Positions 17,193-20,410 of a stretch of 20,410 bases of DNA are shown here, in pieces (position 1 is the first letter of the stretch; each line of letters begins with the position of its first letter). The DNA lies in NCBI GenBank assembly GCA_948875265.1, contig CAQRYF010000028.1, positions 1 through 20,410 on the forward strand, read 5' to 3'. The stretch is from an uncultured Clostridia bacterium (lineage in GTDB: Bacteria > Bacillota > Clostridia > TANB77 > CAG-508). A model generated the notes under the pieces. The model was not told the origin of the DNA. It saw only the letters and a program-made list of their open reading frames with translations, and ran no database searches. The translations under genes and the position numbers were made by a program.

Positions 17193-17318
17193 TATAAACT
17201 CCCTTCTTCTCATATATTTTTCTATTTTTTCAAAAAAAATGAAATTTTTCCCTCGAGTGAAAAAGAGGTACCCCTTACAGTCCCCAAGCACTCGGTTCAA
17301 TTTCTTGAAGGCGGGGGG
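17193..17318. other. Non-coding GC-richer segment, candidate packaging (cos) region
   Basis: The 126 nt between the nuclease-kinase gene and terS carry no convincing gene. Base composition changes: GGCGGGGGGTT near 17310-17322, GGTACCCC at 17268-17275 and CTCGAG at 17253-17258 stand out in an AT-rich window. CGAGTG (17254-17259) and CACTCG (17289-17294) form an inverted repeat. In many cos-type Bacillota siphoviruses the cohesive-end site lies between an HNH gene and terS. That role is inferred from position and composition only. Confidence 0.4.
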
Positions 17319-17988
17319 TTATGGTTGATAGCTTTCAAACCATTCTTCTATATATTGATTCCAATTTTCATTTTTAGATCTACTTAAGCAGACTTCCTTA
17401 TCGCAATCAATTAGTATGAGTTCAGCTCCTAGCTTGTCTGATAGTCTTTGTCTTTCCATCTTCAATGGATAAGTACCTACTACAAAGGCATTCTGCCAAT
17501 TCCCCAATCGCATTTTAATCTGTTCTAATAGATTGTTTCTTATTTCAAAAACGTTTTGTTGTAATTTATTTGGTTTATTGTATTTATCGCAAAAGCTAAT
17601 ACATTCCCAAATTCTATCTATATCTACGATTAAATCATCGTTTGTTGCTATATTATTAACCCATGTTGACTTGCCGACTACAAGGAGATCCATATACTAT
17701 ATATACTTTTTTAGGCAGTTCATATCCAAATCTGTGGTGTACTTTGTTATGGCATTTGAAATGTATTAGCATAATCATATCTGGATTGAGACTAATGTTA
17801 TAATCATTAACATTAGCATTGGTTAATGGTATTTTATGATGTCCAATGCAATCATAAGCTTTTACTATTTCTTCTCCACAATGTTCACAAATCAACTTAC
17901 CTTCATCATTTACTCTTTCTAATCTTAAATCTTTTAATAAATTTTCCCACTCTTTTGATTTATATAAATCATGAGCATTTTCAAACAT
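17319..17988 (-). CDS. HNH nuclease fused to P-loop kinase/ATPase, joined by a +1 shift at CGG
   Basis: Joined, this is a 222-residue two-domain protein. Residues 1-90 are an HNH endonuclease: CEHCGEEI zinc knuckle, CIGHHKIPLT with the HH pair, SLNPDMIMLIHFKCHNKVHH with the Asn and final His. A KKVYIVYGSPCS strand follows in the same frame, then CGG at codon 105. Skipping C gives Gly-Lys-Ser-Thr-Trp, completing the Walker A loop GSPCSGKSTW. The second frame continues with DDLIVDIDRIWECI (Walker B-like), QNAFVVGTYP, and AELILIDCDKEVCLSR, as in small nucleotide/polynucleotide-type kinases. Neither frame makes a complete kinase alone: the first stops six codons later, and the second lacks the start of its P-loop. 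HNH proteins next to terminase often assist packaging cleavage. ATG 17988 follows AAAGGA. Confidence 0.88.
17674..17676 (-). other. +1 frameshift site at CGG inside a Walker A motif
   Basis: The minus strand reads TGT AGT CGG CAA GTC in the HNH frame. Skipping C gives AGT-(C)-GGC-AAG-TCA-ACA, Ser-Gly-Lys-Ser-Thr. The Gly restored is the invariant P-loop glycine before Lys, so the amino acid at the shift can be assigned with confidence. There is no homopolymer here. The base after CGG is C, unlike the A at the three other sites. Confidence 0.9.
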
Positions 17989-18002
17989 AATAATTTATTC
18001 CT

Positions 18003-18629
18003 TTACCATAATTCATTATCTATTTGTTTTTCTTTAAGTTCTAATGTTTTTTTACTAAATCCAAGTTTTATCATATTCTCTCTACTCTTTCGTTTAGCCT
18101 CTTGAACTCTAGTAAGTCCATCTTCTATTCTTTGTATTGTATCTATTGTTGGTCCTGCTTCTGTTATTGTTTCAATTGCTCCACCACTATTTTTCTTTTT
18201 TATGTGGCCTATTGTCATATCTTTTTCTGTGCCTTCTAACTTCTTGATTCTTTTCATCATTCTGTTTTCTCTTATTGTAAGTATTTTGTATTCATGTATA
18301 TATTCTTTCATTTGCAATTCATCATTATCGCTAATCTTATAATTTTCATATAATTTCAATTCCTCTTCTGTTAGAATATCTTTATATATTTGTTCATACT
18401 CTCCAGTAACTACTGCATTACTATTATTAGAATTTGCACCTCTTCCGCCTTTGTTGTTTTTTGCATTTTGATTTCCCTTATATAGTTCTCTTTTATCTCT
18501 GGTCAATTTGTATTTATTTATGATTTTCTTTAAATCAGATAAGGTAATGTTGTATTTTTTAAAAATATCTTTATACTTCATTCCATCCAAATAATCTGCT
18601 TTTATATTTTCAATTTTTTTCTGGATCAA
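18003..18629 (-). CDS. PBSX-type small terminase-like protein
   Basis: The 208-residue protein has an N-terminal helix-turn-helix (DYLDGMKYKDIFKKYNITLS, DLKKIINKYKLTR), then the Gly/Asn-rich GNQNAKNNKGGRGAN linker and VTGEYEQIYKDILTEEE, a layout characteristic of PBSX/XtmA-like small terminases. A long coiled region follows (ENRMMKRIKKLEGTEKD; RIEDGLTRVQEAKRKS). The start is a TTG at 18629 about 12 nt from GGAGGT; no ATG lies near. A separate P27-like terS sits directly beside terL, so this protein may be the true DNA-binding partner, a regulator, or a second terminase component. Confidence 0.72.
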   Translation of the reverse strand: MIQKKIENIKADYLDGMKYKDIFKKYNITLSDLKKIINKYKLTRDKRELYKGNQNAKNNKGGRGANSNNSNAVVTGEYEQIYKDILTEEELKLYENYKISDNDELQMKEYIHEYKILTIRENRMMKRIKKLEGTEKDMTIGHIKKKNSGGAIETITEAGPTIDTIQRIEDGLTRVQEAKRKSRENMIKLGFSKKTLELKEKQIDNELW

Positions 18630-18651
18630 TACAACTCACCCACCTCCATCA

Positions 18652-19683
18652 TTATTTTAATTTATCTAGCAATTGTATTTTTATTTGTTCAGATATTTTT
18701 TTCATCATTATAGGTGGAACACTCATCCCACATATATATTGAACATTTTGTGTTAAGAAGTTGAAATCTTGCGGAAATGTTTGTATTAGTTTAAGATCTC
18801 TATCACTTATTGAACCTGGTACATCAAATCTTAAAAACAAACCTCCAGCAGCTAATGTATTTGGTATCCTATCATCTTTAACATATTGTGTATTAAAACT
18901 ACTAATTTTACCATTTTCAGTTCTTTCAACAGTATCACATACACTATTGTCTTTTTTGCTTCTTCTTAACCATCTTTGATATAACATAGTATCTTTATTT
19001 ATTGGTTTATATTCTGTATCTTTTATTTCTCCATAAGTTATAAGCTTTTCATTAAATTCTAATTTTAATTTTGGAAGGTTTAAATCTTCTCTTGTTGAAA
19101 TAAAGAAAACTCTTTCTCTCTTCTGTGGAACTCCCATCCTAGCTGAATTTAATAAAAATATTTGTGTTCTATATCCTGCCTCTTCTAACTTTTTTATAAT
19201 TAAATTAACATATCCTTTAGCATTTCCCATTAATATGCCTTTTACATTCTCTGCTACTATAATCTTTGGTCTTAATTTGTTTGCCAATTTTATAAATTCA
19301 AAAAATAAGTCATCTAATACTTGACAAGCTTGACCTTCTCTAAATCTTTTACTTTTTCCCCAGTTTTTTTCTCTTTCACCAGCAAGTGAGAATGTGCTGC
19401 AAGGTGGACTTCCATCTAATATGTCTAAATTGTATAATTCTTGAGGATAATCTTCCAAATCATTCATTTGTTGTATTGGTATACAGTAATTGTATTTAGG
19501 TTTATGATTTGCTACATATACTTCATTGATTTTTTTATCAATCTCACAATTTCCAACAACATTATATCCTGCTAATTTATATCCCATAGTAGATCCTCCA
19601 CCACAGGAAAAACAAGAGAATACATTATAATTGTTTTTAGGAATTTTAGTTAAATCTGCTAAATTCCATTCATATTCTGCCAT
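18652..19683 (-). CDS. C5-cytosine DNA methyltransferase
   Basis: The 343-residue enzyme transfers a methyl group from AdoMet to cytosine C5. Motif I is NVFSCFSCGGGSTMGYKLAG, motif IV is DGSPPCSTFSLAGERE with the catalytic Cys, motif VI is IVAENVKGI, motif VIII is MGVPQKRERVFFI, and motifs IX-X end with ICGMSVPPIMMKKI. The catalytic loop reads PPCS instead of the common PCQ, and motif X reads GMSVPP instead of GNSV; both are conservative variants. No partner restriction enzyme lies nearby, so this is a phage orphan methyltransferase, probably shielding phage DNA. AAGGAG stands 8 nt before the ATG. The target-recognition region is short (about residues 205-275). Confidence 0.92.
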   Translation of the reverse strand: MAEYEWNLADLTKIPKNNYNVFSCFSCGGGSTMGYKLAGYNVVGNCEIDKKINEVYVANHKPKYNYCIPIQQMNDLEDYPQELYNLDILDGSPPCSTFSLAGEREKNWGKSKRFREGQACQVLDDLFFEFIKLANKLRPKIIVAENVKGILMGNAKGYVNLIIKKLEEAGYRTQIFLLNSARMGVPQKRERVFFISTREDLNLPKLKLEFNEKLITYGEIKDTEYKPINKDTMLYQRWLRRSKKDNSVCDTVERTENGKISSFNTQYVKDDRIPNTLAAGGLFLRFDVPGSISDRDLKLIQTFPQDFNFLTQNVQYICGMSVPPIMMKKISEQIKIQLLDKLK

Positions 19684-19694
19684 AACAATACTCC

Positions 19695-20198
19695 TTATTT
19701 CTTAATATCAAACATAAATCCACATTTAGGACATTGACATTGAAATTTTCCATCTTCAAATTCTGTTATATCAATCTCTTCATTATCATTAATTATTTCT
19801 TCTGATTCTTTAAAAAGTTTTTCTATTTCTTTCTCATCAAAACCAGTAGATAATAAATCAATATCCGCTTCTTTTAGTTCTTCAAGTATCTTCTCAAGTT
19901 TATCATTATCCCAAATTCCATCAATTTTGTTTAATGCAAGATTTAATGCCTTTTCTTGTGTTTTGTTTAAATTTACGATATTGCAATCTACTTCTTCATG
20001 TCCCAAGTCTTGTAATACAGTCAGACCTTGATGTCCTCCAATGACTGTCATATCGAAATTTACTACAATTGGCATTACATATCCAAATTCAAGAATACTT
20101 CTTTTTAATTTTTGATATTCTGGATCCTCTGGTGTTAATTTTTTTCTTGGATTGTATTCTGCTATTTTTAGCTTTTGTATTTTTACTTTTTGGATATT
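19695..20198 (-). CDS. ParB-like N-terminal domain protein with C-terminal zinc-ribbon-like motif
   Basis: The roughly 167-residue protein begins with the ParB/Srx fold pattern: KIAEYNPRKKLTPEDPEYQK, LKRSILEFGYVMPIVVNFD, TVIGGHQGLTVLQDLGHEEV and VDCNIVNLNKTQEKALNLAL. Phage proteins of this type often sit beside DNA methyltransferases and act as nuclease-, NTPase- or DNA-binding partners. Here GGHQGL replaces the usual GGHxR, so an essential Arg is missing. The C-terminus holds QCQCPKCGFMF, a likely zinc-binding knuckle. Start MNIQKVKIQ (20198) is chosen because AAGGAG stands 7 nt upstream. It is 11 nt from the methyltransferase gene and probably co-transcribed. Confidence 0.82.
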   Translation of the reverse strand, partial: NIQKVKIQKLKIAEYNPRKKLTPEDPEYQKLKRSILEFGYVMPIVVNFDMTVIGGHQGLTVLQDLGHEEVDCNIVNLNKTQEKALNLALNKIDGIWDNDKLEKILEELKEADIDLLSTGFDEKEIEKLFKESEEIINDNEEIDITEFEDGKFQCQCPKCGFMFDIKK

Positions 20199-20277
20199 CA
20201 TAATCATACTCCTTAAAACATTTTGATTCATATATGCAATTTTTACATTCTTTTCTCATACACATATCATATTTCAT
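20089..20277 (-). CDS. Small Cys-rich protein, overlapping (uncertain)
   Basis: An ATG at 20277, eight nt after AAAGGA, opens a 62-residue frame starting MKYDMCMRKECKNCIYESKC, with four Cys in 15 residues, suggestive of metal binding. Its second half is Lys/Ser-rich and overlaps the first 110 nt of the ParB-like gene in another frame. The ribosome site and Cys pattern favour a real small gene; the long overlap and biased C-terminus count against the full length. Function unknown. Confidence 0.45.
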   Translation of the reverse strand: MKYDMCMRKECKNCIYESKCFKEYDYEYPKSKNTKAKNSRIQSKKKINTRGSRISKIKKKYS

Positions 20278-20297
20278 AGGCATATTCCTTTTTATTA

Positions 20298-20371
20298 TGG
20301 TTGCGGTCAGAGGATTCGAACCTCGTCTTTGGGCTATGACCCCAATGTGCTGCCTTTGCACCATCACCGCA
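20298..20371 (-). tRNA. tRNA-like gene with CAU anticodon, structurally unusual
   Basis: The minus strand folds as a tRNA. The acceptor is TGCGGT/ACCGCA, the D arm GTGC-AAAGGCA-GCAC with G18G19, the anticodon stem TTGGG/CCCAA around loop GTCATAG (anticodon CAU), and the T arm GAGG-TTCGAAT-CCTC, followed by A and an encoded CCA. The three G-C pairs next to the anticodon loop recall initiator tRNAs. Oddities are an apparent extra A between acceptor and D arm, a G-G at pair 7:66, a C-T at 49:65, and G at both 32 and 38. It could be a phage-encoded Met or Ile2 tRNA, or a degenerate one used as an attachment or processing element. Confidence 0.7.
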
Positions 20372-20374
20372 TAT

Positions 20375-20405
20375 AAAAAAGCTACCTAAAAACAATAAGG
20401 TGGCT
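20375..20405 (-). terminator. Rho-independent terminator upstream of the tRNA
   Basis: On the minus strand AGCCACCT-loop-AGGTAGCT is followed by TTTTTT, an 8-bp stem with one C-A mismatch. It would end transcription of a gene lying beyond the right edge of the window, just before the tRNA. Confidence 0.7.
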
Positions 20406-20410
20406 GATTG

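Noticed and set aside
17193..17300. N-terminal extension of TerS to 17300
   Set aside because: The extra residues run through the GC-rich non-coding segment and lack a ribosome site, while GTG 17192 has a well-placed AAGGGAG.
750..17676. The four broken genes as ordinary sequencing or assembly errors, or as pseudogenes
   Set aside because: All four are the same event (one extra C before GGA or GGC, forming an in-frame CGG), two sites have no homopolymer, and no break occurs elsewhere. Random indels would not select the only four in-frame CGG codons. Reads are still needed for proof.
750..17676. CGG reassigned as an ordinary sense codon (Trp, Gln or other)
   Set aside because: Reading CGG as any single three-base codon leaves all four proteins out of frame within 6 to 20 codons; only a +1 shift restores motifs.

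Overview
The window is a single block of minus-strand genes with visibly AT-rich, purine-biased coding sequence and strong AGGAGG-type ribosome binding sites. It is the structural half of a siphovirus or prophage of a low-GC Bacillota host. Read in transcription order (from 20.4 kb down to 1), it holds a terminator and an unusual tRNA-like gene, a small Cys-rich ORF, a ParB-like protein, a C5-cytosine methyltransferase, a PBSX-type small-terminase-like protein, an HNH nuclease fused to a P-loop kinase, a GC-richer non-coding stretch, then TerS, TerL, portal, HK97 prohead protease and HK97 capsid. These are followed by connector, stopper, tail-completion and tail-terminator proteins, the major tail protein, the gpG/gpGT chaperones, tape measure, distal tail protein, a gp37-like tail protein and a baseplate-like protein.

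The left end is a diversity-generating retroelement (DGR). It has a C-lectin-like target protein whose last 32 or so codons are a variable repeat, a hairpin just downstream, an Avd-like gene, the template repeat, and a reverse transcriptase that runs off the window edge. TR and VR are both 95 nt. Of 22 differences, 13 are at template adenines, the DGR signature, but 9 are not, so this TR may not be the immediate parent of this VR.

The most striking observation crosses gene boundaries. Four genes (reverse transcriptase, tape measure, large terminase, HNH-kinase) are each broken by a +1 frameshift. At all four breaks the zero-frame codon is CGG, and skipping its C gives GGA or GGC (Gly) and restores a normal protein. 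By eye these are the only four in-frame CGG codons in the window; about 30 other CGG trinucleotides on the coding strand are all out of frame. In the kinase the restored Gly is the Walker A glycine (GSPCSGKST). In the tape measure it rebuilds FQGAWEGIKN, which occurs again intact in the same protein. This looks like a rule, in which CGG acts as a +1 frameshift or four-base CGGN=Gly signal, perhaps because CGG is an unassigned codon in the host. It does not look like four random indels. The CGG-bearing genes encode low-copy proteins or enzymes; abundant capsid and tail-tube genes lack CGG. A separate, conventional -1 slippery site (A AAA AAC) links gpG to gpGT.
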